The notes beneath the pieces were generated by a model. The model ran no database searches. It was given only the letters and a program-made list of their open reading frames with translations, and was not told where the DNA came from. A stretch of 64,000 nt of DNA from Desulfovibrio sp. (lineage in GTDB: Bacteria; Desulfobacterota; Desulfovibrionia; Desulfovibrionales; Desulfovibrionaceae): contig JAITSV010000070.1 in NCBI GenBank assembly GCA_031287575.1, forward strand, positions 1 to 64,000, read 5' to 3'. Made by a program: the position numbers and the translations under genes. Within the stretch, counting starts at the first letter, position 1. The number at the start of each line of letters is the position of its first letter. Positions 35,954 through 44,458 of this stretch are shown here, one piece after another.

Positions 35954-37153
35954 CTACAACCGGAACTCCCCGTCCTCGTAGATAACCACGCGTTTGCCCC
36001 CCGACGTAACGGCGGTAACCTTGCGCGGGGTGGTGGCCACCAGATCCCAGTGCAGGCTGGAGCTGTTGAAGCCCAGGTCGCGCCGCGCATCGGCGGTAAG
36101 CTCGTCCGACGGCCCGGAAAAGGTGTTGGCGTACGACTGGCCCAGGGCCACGTGCATGGAACCGTGCGGGCCGCCGTGGTTCTCGTCGTACAGGGTGTTG
36201 GCCATGAACCGGGTGATGCGCGAGAAGCGTCGGTCCACCAGGGCGAATTCGCCCAGCATGGCCGCGCCGGGGTCGCTGTTCAACTGTCCGGTGGCAAAGC
36301 CTTCGCCCTGTTCGGCATTCAGCCGCACCACCCGGCCCTGCCGGAATTCCAGGCGCACCCCCTGCACGATGTTGCCGGAACGGAACGACGGCAGGTCGGC
36401 GGTGTACACCCCTTCCACGCTGCGCCAGTCGGGCGAGACGTACAGTTCGAAGCTGGGGATGTTGCGGCCGGTCACCCCGGCCCAGCGGCGCATGCGGCCC
36501 ACGCGCAGGCGCAGGTCGGTGCCGTCGGCCTCCACGTGCAGGGTGGCGTCGCCCAGTTCGTCCAGTCTGGCGCGGATGGCCTCGGCCTGCCTGGCCACGC
36601 GGGCCCAGGTGGCGGCGGGGTCCGCCTCGCCCAGCAGGCAGGCCCGGCGCACCTCGTCGGCGTAGTCGGGCAGCGAAAGCCCGGCCTGCCCGGCCAGGGC
36701 CGCCGTGGGCCAGATGCACAGGGTCCAGCCGTAGGCGCCCATGTCCTCGCGCAGGTGGGCGATGTCCTGCAACGGACGGCGGGCGGCCTGGGCCATGGCG
36801 ATGCGCTCCGGCTCGATGGAGGCGAGATGGGTGAGCGATTCCGGGGCGATGATGGTGATGCACCCGCCAAGGTGGCTGTACAGGTCGCGTTCGCCGGGGA
36901 TCAGCGTGGTCAGACGCTTGTTGTTGGCCTTGGCGTAAAAGTCGTGCTCCATGCGCGGGGTGGGCTGCATGCGCGGCACGGGAACCATGCCCATGTCGTG
37001 CAACCTGCCGCACAGTTCCTCGGCCAGGGGCAGGCCCGGCAGATCGAAGCGCACCAGCACGAAGTCGCTCTTGCGCAGGGGGGCGCGGCGCCCGCGCGCC
37101 AGGCCCCACAGCATGACGTCGGCATATTTTCCCAGGGTTTCGGCATCGTACAT
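35954..37153 (-). CDS. M29-family metalloaminopeptidase
   Basis: A 399-residue protein of the AmpS/AmpT (M29) aminopeptidase family, about the usual length. The C-terminal half holds the metal and catalytic region: MLGEFALVDRRFSRI, NTLYDENHGGPHGSMHVALGQSY (Glu and His ligands) and SSSLHWDLVATT. It removes N-terminal residues from peptides in the cytoplasm. GGAG lies seven bases before the ATG at 37153, where homology begins. A longer frame upstream is not supported. Bases 37154-37745 contain only a tandem repeat. Confidence 0.88.
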   Translation of the reverse strand: MYDAETLGKYADVMLWGLARGRRAPLRKSDFVLVRFDLPGLPLAEELCGRLHDMGMVPVPRMQPTPRMEHDFYAKANNKRLTTLIPGERDLYSHLGGCITIIAPESLTHLASIEPERIAMAQAARRPLQDIAHLREDMGAYGWTLCIWPTAALAGQAGLSLPDYADEVRRACLLGEADPAATWARVARQAEAIRARLDELGDATLHVEADGTDLRLRVGRMRRWAGVTGRNIPSFELYVSPDWRSVEGVYTADLPSFRSGNIVQGVRLEFRQGRVVRLNAEQGEGFATGQLNSDPGAAMLGEFALVDRRFSRITRFMANTLYDENHGGPHGSMHVALGQSYANTFSGPSDELTADARRDLGFNSSSLHWDLVATTPRKVTAVTSGGKRVVIYEDGEFRL

Positions 37154-37588
37154 GGGCAGCTCCAATGGGTGCGCGGTGCGCAAAGGTGCCGCCGTGGCGG
37201 CGAAGTTATCATTGCCGGGGCATCGCGCCGTGCTAGGGTGGAAGCGTGGTGCCCCGGAAACCCGTTTACGGTTTCCACGCCGCTTCCGCCCCGTACCCGC
37301 GTACGGGACCGGATACGTACGGCAGCATGCGTATCGCGAAGGGACGCGGCACGGGCAACCCGACCACTCATCCTCCCCCTTGCAGCGTCGGCCGCGTTCC
37401 AGCCCCTCGGAGCGCGGCCGACCTCTTTTGCCGTGCCCGCCTTGCGGAAGGAGTGGCTGGCGGATTGGCGGACAGGCGGACAGGCGGACGGGGGCGCCGC
37501 GCGGGGCGGAGCAGCCGTCCTGAGAGCCGGGCACGGCGTCATCCCGTTCGCGGCGTCATGCCCGGCGTGCCGCATCCGGCCTGTCCTT

Positions 37589-37658
37589 TCCGGCTCGTCC
37601 TTTCCGGCTCGTCCTGTCCGGCTCGTCCTGTCCGGCTTGTCCGGTCCGGCTCGTCCGG
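37589..37658. repeat. 14-bp tandem array
   Basis: Five copies of TCCGGCTCGTCC(T/G)(T/G) lie in the 592-base gap between the TPR-protein gene and the M29 gene. Another 14-bp array occurs between mreC and mreD. No gene is supported in the gap. Confidence 0.8.
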
Positions 37659-37745
37659 TCCGTCATCGTGCCGGGGCCGGCACCCCTGGCCATCATATCC
37701 GGAACCGCAGGGCCGCGCCATCCGGGTGGCACCTCGGGCCGCGCC

Positions 37746-39473
37746 TCAGGGCAGCGTGCGCGGGGCCGGACTGTCGTCCGGCAGTTCGTACAGGCTGGCT
37801 TCCCGTCCCGGGTCGCGCGGGGGGCTTGCTTGGGCATCGCGTACCGTGGCGTCCGTTCCGCCCGATACGGGGGGCGGCGCCATGGCGGATGGGGAGTCGA
37901 CCGGGACATGCTCGTTGAACCATACGGCGTCCTGCGGAGCGTTTCGGGCGGCATCGGGCGCACCCTCCGTCGTGGCGGCGGGCGCGATACCAGACACGGC
38001 TGCGGGCGCGGCGGTGGAACCGGTTCCGCTTGGCCCGTTGCGCCCGTCCTGCCCGTTCTGTCCGCGTTGACCGTTGTTTCCGCTGGAGCCGCCGTCGGCG
38101 CGCGGTGCAGCCGGTCCGTCCGTGGGCGGGCGGCATAGCCCGCGCCCGCGCGCCAGGCTCAGCCCCTCGCAGTCGCCCAGGGCGCAGGCCCGGTAAAAAT
38201 CGTCGCACATGGGGCCGGGTTCGCCACGCACCTGCCACGCCGCTCCGCGCACCCGCCAGTGGGCGGCCACGTCGGGCCGCAGGCGGATGGCGGCGGAGGC
38301 GTCGGCCACGGCCAGGGCGGGCATCTGCAAGCGCAGGTGGCACACGGCACGCGCGTGCAGGGCGCGGGCGAAGCCGGGTGACAGCTTCAGGGCGCGGTCC
38401 TGCGCCTCCATGGCGTCCTGCGGGCGGTCGAGCAGCAGCAGGGCTTCGCCCAGCGCATTCCACAGCAGCGGGTTGCGCGCATCCAGCGCGACGGCGCGGC
38501 GCATGTGGCGCAGCATGGCTTCCGGCGCAAGGCCCCAGCCGCCCACGGTGGCGCCCATGGTGCTGACGGAGGGAAAGGGCAGGCCATCGGCTGACTGTCC
38601 GGCTGTCGGCCCGGATGCAGGATCCCTGCCGATTGTCCGCCCGTCCGCCACGTCCGTGTCGGCGGGGATGCCGGACAGGCAGGCGCGGTACAGGTCCAGT
38701 GCCTCCAGCGAGCGGGCCAGCGCGCCCAGCCGCTGGGCGAAGGGACTCTCGTCCTCGCCGCCGTGGCGGGCCACGTGGCGGGCGGTGGCCTGGGCCGCGT
38801 CCAGCGCCTCTTCGGTCAGGGCGGCCTCGCGGCGCAGCACTTCTTCGTGCAGTTCCAGCAGCGGGTCGTTGCGCAGCACGATGCGGACGGCATCGGAGGT
38901 GCCCGGCACGGGGGGGGATGCCGTCGTCGTGGCGTCCGGTGAAGCCTCGGGCGACAGGGACGCATCGGACGGCAGGTCATCTCGTGGGGCCGGCCCGGCA
39001 GCGGCGCCCGCGCCGTCTCCGGCCGCGGGCCGGGGGGCGTTTGCGGCGGGTTCCGCGTACGCGGGCGGGTCGGCCTGCACGGTCACGGCCATGCGGACCT
39101 CGGGGGGGTACCCTTCCACGGTGACGGCGATGACGCGGGTGGACAGCACGGCGGACGCCACGGCCAGGCGGCGTTGCGGATCGTGCGCGGCCAGGGCGGC
39201 GAAGGATGCCGCGGAGCCCTCCAGCAGCGCGGGCATGCCGTCACGCAACGCGGCCAGGCGCGCGGCGGAGCGGGCGATGACGGTGGCGGATTCCTTGCGC
39301 AGGCCTCCGCCGAAGGGCACCGTGACGGTGCTGGCGGCATGCGCGGTGGCGGCTGTCGCCAGCAGGATGGCGATGCCGCGGAGCAGCGGGGCAAGCCCGG
39401 TGCGAAGGCGGGCGGAAGGGGGCGGAACCGGGCCCGTTGCATGGCCCGGCGCCGCCCGTCCGGAATGACGCAT
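37746..39473 (-). CDS. Exported TPR-containing protein of unknown function
   Basis: A 575-residue protein with a signal-like N-terminus (LAPLLRGIAILLATAATAHA, cleavage likely after AHA). An N-terminal globular region of about 100 residues contains VSAVLSTRVIAVTVEGYPP-like strands, then an Ala/Pro-rich linker. A TPR block near residues 330-430 reads RRAVALDARNPLLWNALGEALLLL and QDRALKLSPGFARALHARAV. The last 120 residues are low complexity. It starts directly after the TAG of the lipoprotein gene, with no intervening base, so the two are one operon. Envelope location is inferred. Confidence 0.75.
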   Translation of the reverse strand: MRHSGRAAPGHATGPVPPPSARLRTGLAPLLRGIAILLATAATAHAASTVTVPFGGGLRKESATVIARSAARLAALRDGMPALLEGSAASFAALAAHDPQRRLAVASAVLSTRVIAVTVEGYPPEVRMAVTVQADPPAYAEPAANAPRPAAGDGAGAAAGPAPRDDLPSDASLSPEASPDATTTASPPVPGTSDAVRIVLRNDPLLELHEEVLRREAALTEEALDAAQATARHVARHGGEDESPFAQRLGALARSLEALDLYRACLSGIPADTDVADGRTIGRDPASGPTAGQSADGLPFPSVSTMGATVGGWGLAPEAMLRHMRRAVALDARNPLLWNALGEALLLLDRPQDAMEAQDRALKLSPGFARALHARAVCHLRLQMPALAVADASAAIRLRPDVAAHWRVRGAAWQVRGEPGPMCDDFYRACALGDCEGLSLARGRGLCRPPTDGPAAPRADGGSSGNNGQRGQNGQDGRNGPSGTGSTAAPAAVSGIAPAATTEGAPDAARNAPQDAVWFNEHVPVDSPSAMAPPPVSGGTDATVRDAQASPPRDPGREASLYELPDDSPAPRTLP

Positions 39474-40064
39474 CTACTTCTTCACGGTGGCCTGTATCTT
39501 GCGGGCCGCGGGTTGCAGCACGTCGCGCAGGGTTTCGGCCAGCAGCTTTTCGACCACGTCGGAAGCCGGGATGACCTGCTTGGACTGGCCGCCGGAAAGG
39601 TGCTCGGTATACAGCACCTTGGTGTAGTCGGACACGGAAACGGCCAGCTTCATGGAGGTGCTGAACTCGGTGGTCTTCAGCTCCTTCAGCCACACCTCGT
39701 TGACCACGCCGGTGACGATGTAGTCGGGGCCGCCGGCGCGGGCCTGTTCCTGGGTCAGGGCGAAGGACACCTGCAAGCCCTGGCGGGCCAGTTCGTCGGC
39801 CAGCGAGCGGCTGACCCAGTCGGACACGGTGGACGAGGCCACGAACGAGGTGCCGTCCTTGCGTTCACCCACCTGCACCACGGGGCGCTTGTCCTCGAAC
39901 ATGACCACGGTCACGCGGGGGGCGGAAGGATCGGGCAGCACCGCGGCATCGGGCGGCGAGTAGAGCAGGCGGACCGAATTGCCGGGGGCGCAGGCCGAAA
40001 GGGCCAGCGCGGCAAGGACCAGCAGCAGCGCAGCGAGCGTGCGCGAGACGTTGTGGCGAAGCAT
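39474..40064 (-). CDS. Lipoprotein, YajG-like
   Basis: A 196-residue lipoprotein. The signal peptide ends in LALSAC, with the lipidated Cys at about residue 25. The mature part contains VTVVMFEDKRPVVQVGERKDG, VSDWVSRSLADELARQGLQVSF and AVSVSDYTKVLYTEHL, resembling the YajG-type outer-membrane lipoprotein family. Its function is not established. It is first in an operon with the TPR protein, so the two may form one envelope complex. Confidence 0.78.
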   Translation of the reverse strand: MLRHNVSRTLAALLLVLAALALSACAPGNSVRLLYSPPDAAVLPDPSAPRVTVVMFEDKRPVVQVGERKDGTSFVASSTVSDWVSRSLADELARQGLQVSFALTQEQARAGGPDYIVTGVVNEVWLKELKTTEFSTSMKLAVSVSDYTKVLYTEHLSGGQSKQVIPASDVVEKLLAETLRDVLQPAARKIQATVKK

Positions 40065-40128
40065 TGTTCCTCCTGTGCGCGAAGCGCGGTGCGCGGCGCA
40101 TGCATGTTCGCCGCCGGGGCGGCGGGGG

Positions 40129-40599
40129 TTACAGCGGGGCCAGTGGCAGGTAGAGGCGGGTCAGCAGGTCGTCTTCCGGCGTGGCGCCGGGGTCGTTGAG
40201 ATAGGCCTCCATGCGGGGGGCGCCCAGGGGGGTGCGCCCGCTGGCGGGCAGCCATTCCCAGTACAGCGCCGACCACGACCACGGCAGGGTGGCGTAGGGG
40301 CCCTTGTGCACGGCCACGGCGTATTCCCGCGAGCGGATGACCCGCACGATGACGTAGTCGTCCGGCTCGAAGTCTTCGGGCACGGTGACCATGGCGTCGT
40401 AGCGGATGCGCTCCGGCGGGGTGATTTCCGGGTCGTCGTGGCACAGGCCCAGGAACATGGTGGAGGCGCCGGTCACCTGCCGCCGGGCGATCCACGGCGT
40501 GAGCAGCTTCCACGCCTTCGGCCCCGATTCGGCATAGGGGCCGAGCACGCGGATGCCGGCCACGCGAAGTTCCGGCAGGCGTTCGATGCGCACTTCCAT
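40129..40599 (-). CDS. GyrI-like/AraC effector-binding domain protein
   Basis: A 156-residue stand-alone effector-binding domain of the GyrI/SbmC family. It begins VRIERLPELRVAGIRVLGPY, continues GLCHDDPEITPPERIRYDA and VTVPEDF, and has the typical YAVAVHKGPYATLPWSWSALYWEWL followed by an acidic end. Such proteins bind small hydrophobic molecules or, in SbmC, protect gyrase. There is no DNA-binding domain. CAGG precedes the ATG. It stands alone, upstream of the lipoprotein gene on the same strand. Confidence 0.83.
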   Translation of the reverse strand: MEVRIERLPELRVAGIRVLGPYAESGPKAWKLLTPWIARRQVTGASTMFLGLCHDDPEITPPERIRYDAMVTVPEDFEPDDYVIVRVIRSREYAVAVHKGPYATLPWSWSALYWEWLPASGRTPLGAPRMEAYLNDPGATPEDDLLTRLYLPLAPL

Positions 40600-40807
40600 G
40601 TGACCTGCGTCTCCCTGTTTCTCTCTTGCCCGTTGGGCCTCTATAGCGCAAGCGGGGCCGAAATCAAAGGGTTGCGTGGCGCGTTTTGCCGTTGTTCCGG
40701 CGTGTTCCGGCCCCGCGGCGGCAAGGGGGCGGCTGCGCGGACCATGCCCGGAGGGGCGCTTTTTGGTGACGAATCAAGCAATGACGCGCCTTCGTGGGCA
40801 CAAACTG

Positions 40808-40834
40808 TTGACAAGGGGGCCAACCTCTGTAAAA
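40808..40834 (+). promoter_or_regulatory. Possible promoter of the HU gene
   Basis: TTGACA at 40808-40813 is a perfect -35 box. The best -10 candidates downstream (TGTAAA or TAAAAG, about 40828-40835) are at 14-16 bases, slightly short. The distance to the HU start codon leaves a leader of about 75 bases. Confidence 0.35.
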
Positions 40835-40913
40835 GCTGCGCCCTTGCACCATGTGCATGCAATACCGCGCCGCCGGAGCGCGCGCGGACCGAAACCCCCA
40901 TATGGAGATACCG

Positions 40914-41189
40914 ATGACCAAAGCTGAACTGGTTGAAAAGATCCGCGCCAAGGCCGGTCTTGCCTCCAAGGTCCAGGCCGAAGGCGCCCTTGACGCCACC
41001 ATCGCCGTGCTCGCCGACGCCCTGGCCGCTGGCGAATCCGTGACCTTCACCGGCTTCGGCAGCTTCAAGGTGACCGAACGCGCCGCGCGCAAGGGTCGCA
41101 ACCCCCGCACCGGCGAAGAAATCACCATTCCTTCCGGCAAGGTGGTGAAGTTCACCCCCGGCAAGCTGCTGAAGGATTCCGTGAAGTAG
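40914..41189 (+). CDS. HU-family DNA-binding protein
   Basis: A 91-residue nucleoid protein of normal HU size. It begins MTKAELVEKIRAKAGL and contains VTFTGFGSFKVTERAARKGRNPRTGEEITIP, the beta-arm with the DNA-intercalating proline (RNPRTG), and VKFTPGKLLKDSVK. HU dimers bend DNA and organise the chromosome. TGGAGA precedes the ATG. It is a single-gene unit with its own terminator. Confidence 0.95.
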   Translation: MTKAELVEKIRAKAGLASKVQAEGALDATIAVLADALAAGESVTFTGFGSFKVTERAARKGRNPRTGEEITIPSGKVVKFTPGKLLKDSVK

Positions 41190-41216
41190 GCAGCCCACGG
41201 GCCGCAGATTTCCGTG

Positions 41217-41245
41217 CCCCGCGTCTCCGGCAAGGAGACGCGGGG
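41217..41245 (+). terminator. Terminator after the HU gene
   Basis: A perfect 12-bp stem (CCCCGCGTCTCC, 41217-41228, with 41234-41245) closes a five-base loop. TTTT follows 11 bases later. It ends the HU transcript. Confidence 0.75.
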
Positions 41246-41348
41246 CGCTTCGCGTTTTCAGGGGGGAGTGGCTGAATAGCCCTATAGTTCTATAAGTACA
41301 CCTGTAACTGCCTCATGTTGCTGTTGCAGCGGATGACAATGCTAAGTG

Positions 41349-41648
41349 TTAAGTAGATGTCTCTGTTTCGATTTGTATGATTAACGTTTCTAATAACTTT
41401 TCAGTTCGCGGCCCGACATTCCTTGCGGGAAGTAACCCGGGTATCCACGGTCGTCCCATTAACGAGAAAACGTGAGATATGTTTTGCATTCTGTATTCAT
41501 ATGCTTTTTGAGTCCTTCCAAACTTTGCGGCTAATTCTTCATAATACATTTTTTTTGTAAACGAAATTCCAGTCTTATGTTTTTCCCACATGTCTAAGTA
41601 CGCTTCAACAGCAGCTTTAAGTTCCTCTTCGTTCCAGTTTTTGTGCAT
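41349..41648 (-). CDS. AT-rich orphan gene; resembles the N-terminal module of some HNH endonucleases
   Basis: A 99-residue protein beginning MHKNWNEEELKAAVEAYLDM, with FTKKMYYEELAAKFGRTQKAYEYRMQNISHVFSLMGRPWIPGLLP. A module of this shape (NW-EEEL-A-V-AYL ... R----EYRMQNIS-V----G-PWI-G--PA-NVG) is, as far as I recall, found at the N-terminus of certain HNH-type endonucleases. Here the chain stops about ten residues after NVGPRTEKLL, with no nuclease domain. Base composition (about 41260-41690) is much more AT-rich than the rest of the window, indicating acquisition. It may be a fragment of a nuclease gene or an independent small protein. Confidence 0.6.
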   Translation of the reverse strand: MHKNWNEEELKAAVEAYLDMWEKHKTGISFTKKMYYEELAAKFGRTQKAYEYRMQNISHVFSLMGRPWIPGLLPARNVGPRTEKLLETLIIQIETETST

Positions 41649-41692
41649 ATCGTCCTCATAATATTAACGATAAGGAATGGAGATGTGGCTGT

Positions 41693-43042
41693 CTATGCCT
41701 TCTTGGGCGCGTCCACCAGCAGCACGGCCAGGTCCATGACGTTGGTCAGGGTGGGTCCGGTGCGCAGCAGGTGTCCGGTGCGGTCCAGGAAGTTGTAGGC
41801 GTCGTTGTCGGCAAGGTGCCCATGGGCGTCCACGCCGCATTCGCGGGCCACGCACAGGGTGCTGCCGGATGCGTAGCCCCCGGCGGCGTCCGTGGGACCA
41901 TCGGTGCCGTCGGTGCCCGCGCAAAGCATGGCGATGTGCTGGCAACCGGCCAGTTCGTCCATGCGGATGGCGGCGGCCAGGGCCATTTCCTGGTTGCGGC
42001 CGCCAAGCCCGCCGCCGGTGATGGTGACGGTGGTCTCGCCACCCGCCAGCAGGCAGAACGCCCCGTCGGGGTGGGGCAGGCCTTCGGCGGCACGGGTGGC
42101 CTCCTCCACCAGTTCGCGGGCGCGCACGCGGGCCTCGCCGGTCATGGTGTCGGTAAGGATGCGCGGGCGGTAGCCGTGCGCGGCGGCCGCTTCCGCCGCC
42201 GCTTCCAGGGCCAGCCTGTTGCTGGCCACGATGCAGTTCTGCACCGCGCCGAATACCGGGTCGCCGGGCTTGGGCGTTTCCGCCGCCATGCCGCGCAGGC
42301 CCGCCGTCAGCCGTTCGATGACCGGCGCGGGCAGCCTGTCGAGGATGCCGAACCTGTTGGCGATGGATTGGCAGTCGGCATAGGTGGATACGTCGGGCGA
42401 GGTGGGGCCGGAGGCGATGACGTCCAGGTCGTCGCCCACCACGTCGGAGATGATCAGCGAAACCACCTGCGCCGGGGCCGCCGCGCGGGCCAGGTTGCCC
42501 CCGCCGAAGGCGGACAGGTGTTTGCGCAGGGCGTTGATCTCGTGGATGGTGGCCCCGCATTCCAGCAGCAGGGTGGTGGCGGCGCGCATGTCGTCCAGGG
42601 TGATGCCCGGTTGCAGCGCGGGGGTGAGCGCGCTGGCCCCGCCGGTAAGGGCGCACAGCACGAGGTCGCGCGGGCCCGCCGTGCGCACCAGGTCCAGGAT
42701 TTCGTTGGCGGCGCGTTCCCCGGCGGCGTCGGGCACGGGGTGGGCGGCCTCGCGCAGGGCGATGCGCCTGAGCGGGGCGGTGTGCCCGTACTTCACCACC
42801 ACCACGCCGTCGTGCACCCGGTCGCCCAGGATGTCCTCCAGCGCGGCGGCCATGGGGGCCGCGCCCTTGCCCGCGCCCACCACGTAGATGCGTTCGTGGG
42901 CGGAAAGGTCGTAGTCGAGCCCCGCGATGTGCAGGGTGTTGCCGTCGCGGCGGACGTGGCGGTGCACGGCGCGGTCGGGGGCCACGGCGTCGAGGGCGCG
43001 GGACAGGATATGGTCGAGGACGGCGCGCTGTTCGGGGGTCAT
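41693..43042 (-). CDS. Glycerate 2-kinase (MOFRL/GckA family)
   Basis: A 449-residue protein of the glycerate kinase type II (MOFRL) family. The N-terminal domain has YVVGAGKGAAPMAAALEDILG, LCALTGGASALTPALQPGITL and ISDVVGDDLDVIASGPTSPD. The C-terminal MOFRL domain has LAGGETTVTITGGGLGGRNQEMALAAA and CAGTDGTDGPTDAAGGY. It phosphorylates D-glycerate, feeding three-carbon acids to glycolysis. Older annotations call it hydroxypyruvate reductase. AGGAGATC precedes the ATG at 43042. The plus-strand BON gene is divergent. Confidence 0.9.
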   Translation of the reverse strand: MTPEQRAVLDHILSRALDAVAPDRAVHRHVRRDGNTLHIAGLDYDLSAHERIYVVGAGKGAAPMAAALEDILGDRVHDGVVVVKYGHTAPLRRIALREAAHPVPDAAGERAANEILDLVRTAGPRDLVLCALTGGASALTPALQPGITLDDMRAATTLLLECGATIHEINALRKHLSAFGGGNLARAAAPAQVVSLIISDVVGDDLDVIASGPTSPDVSTYADCQSIANRFGILDRLPAPVIERLTAGLRGMAAETPKPGDPVFGAVQNCIVASNRLALEAAAEAAAAHGYRPRILTDTMTGEARVRARELVEEATRAAEGLPHPDGAFCLLAGGETTVTITGGGLGGRNQEMALAAAIRMDELAGCQHIAMLCAGTDGTDGPTDAAGGYASGSTLCVARECGVDAHGHLADNDAYNFLDRTGHLLRTGPTLTNVMDLAVLLVDAPKKA

Positions 43043-43397
43043 GCGGCGATCTCCTGGCGTCGTTTCGGGGACGTGTTGCGGGTGTGTGGGGGGGGGGCGG
43101 CGGCTCGGACCCTTGGTCTTGGCGTTTCCGGTCCCGCGCGTTCGCGGCGGGCACGGTCGGGGTGGAGGGGCCGCGTGGCGCATGGTAGGTGGGGGCAATG
43201 CCCGTGGTCAAGAGGAACGCTCCGCGCTTCCCGCTGCCAGGGGGGAGTCCGCCCGCAGGGTGTCCGAACGACAACGGGCCCGGTGACAGCGCGCCCGACG
43301 CGTGCTATATCTAACCATGAATCCCCGTGCCCGGGCCTTCCTTTCGGCAGTGGGACGCGGGGGCAACCAACCGCAGAACAACATGCAGGAGACAGCC

Positions 43398-43952
43398 ATG
43401 AAACGCCGCATCCTTTCCGCCGTCATGCCGGTGCTGCTGCTGGCGGCCTCGGTGCTCGCGCTTTCCGGCCTTGGCGGCTGTGCCGTCTATTCCGTGCCGC
43501 AGGACGAGCGCACCGTGGGCACCATGGTGGATGACAGCACCATCCGCACCACCATCAAAAGCGAACTCATGCAGCGCGACGCCTCGGACGGGTACGCCGT
43601 GAAGGTGTACAGCTACGACGGCCGCGTCTTCCTGGTGGGCGAGGTGCAGTCGTCATTCCGCGACCCGGCGGTGAACATCGCACGCAAGGTCAAGGGCGTG
43701 CGCTCGGTGACCACCCACTGGTTCGACCCCGGCACCGGCAATACCGCCGATGACCTGGCCATTTCGACCAAGGTGCGCACCAACCTCATCGCCGAGAAGG
43801 CCCTCAGTTCCACCCAGATCGACCATGAAGTGTACGGTGGCCACGTGGTGCTGCTGGGCATGGTGCGCGCGCAGGCCGACGTGGACCGCGCCGTCATGGT
43901 GGCGCGCAGCGTGGGTGGCGTGCGCTCGGTGAAGTCGTACCTGATTCCGTAG
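43398..43952 (+). CDS. BON-domain lipoprotein
   Basis: A 184-residue envelope lipoprotein. The signal ends in SGLGGC, with the lipidated Cys at residue 28. Two BON domains follow: [35 protein letters not shown]... and [35 protein letters not shown].... This is the OsmY/DolP-like arrangement, which contacts phospholipid and helps outer-membrane integrity. CAGGAGAC precedes the ATG at 43398. The rubredoxin gene follows 91 bases later, probably by chance of neighbourhood. Confidence 0.88.
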   Translation: MKRRILSAVMPVLLLAASVLALSGLGGCAVYSVPQDERTVGTMVDDSTIRTTIKSELMQRDASDGYAVKVYSYDGRVFLVGEVQSSFRDPAVNIARKVKGVRSVTTHWFDPGTGNTADDLAISTKVRTNLIAEKALSSTQIDHEVYGGHVVLLGMVRAQADVDRAVMVARSVGGVRSVKSYLIP

Positions 43953-44043
43953 CCGTCAGCGTATTCCCCCAATCGCGCACGGGCCGTGCACAGGCCGTGC
44001 ACGGAAGGCCAAAACGGCGCCGCCATGGCGCAAGGAGACACCG

Positions 44044-44202
44044 ATGCAGAAGTACAAGTGCCCCTGCGGCTATGTGTACGACCCCGCCGAAGGCGACCCC
44101 GAACACGGCGTGGGCCCCGATACGCCCTTCGCCGACCTGCCCGAGGACTGGGTGTGCCCGTGGTGCGACGCGGAGAAGGAATACTTCGAACCCGTGCAAT
44201 AG
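44044..44202 (+). CDS. Rubredoxin with C-X-C first knuckle
   Basis: A 52-residue protein reading [20 protein letters not shown]..., then [21 protein letters not shown]. It is a rubredoxin by length, the Y-x-Y-DPAEGD segment and the [10 protein letters not shown] end, and would carry one Fe(S-Cys)4 centre for electron transfer. The second cysteine pair is C38-P-W-C41 as usual, but the first is C6-P-C8 with a single residue between, where rubredoxins normally have two. AAGGAGA precedes the ATG. Rubredoxins serve oxygen-reducing and superoxide-defence proteins in sulfate reducers. Confidence 0.9.
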   Translation: MQKYKCPCGYVYDPAEGDPEHGVGPDTPFADLPEDWVCPWCDAEKEYFEPVQ

Positions 44203-44237
44203 CCGCGCGGACAGTTTCCGCAACGCAGAATGACGAT

Positions 44238-44270
44238 GCCCCCGGCACATGATGCTGCGCCGGGGGCGTT
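44238..44270 (+). terminator. Terminator after rubredoxin
   Basis: GCCCCCGGC (44238-44246) pairs with GCCGGGGGC (44259-44267), followed by GTTT. It ends the rubredoxin transcript 35 bases after its stop. Bases 44271-44408 show no gene. Confidence 0.75.
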
Positions 44271-44408
44271 TGCCGTTTGAGGGATATCGTGCCGTGGCTG
44301 GCGGTGCGGAATCGGCAAGCCGCCGGTGGGTTACGGTATGCAACCCTACGACGCAGGTGCGCCGATGCGCCGGTCCGGCACGTTGCCGGTGGTTTTGCGC
44401 CTGGGCGC

Positions 44409-44458
44409 TTGGGGCCGGTCAGCCAACGGGCGAAAGGACTATTGAGAAACAGCGCCTA
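44409..44458. repeat. Partial palindromic element, copy 2 (after the class V aminotransferase)
   Basis: GGTCAGCCAACGGGC followed by GAAAGGACTATTGAGAAACAGC matches one end of the element at 45682-45898 (GGTCAGCCAACGGGCAAAAAG...). Read on the minus strand, it begins immediately after the TAG of the aminotransferase gene. The other half was not found, so the copy looks truncated. Confidence 0.55.
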
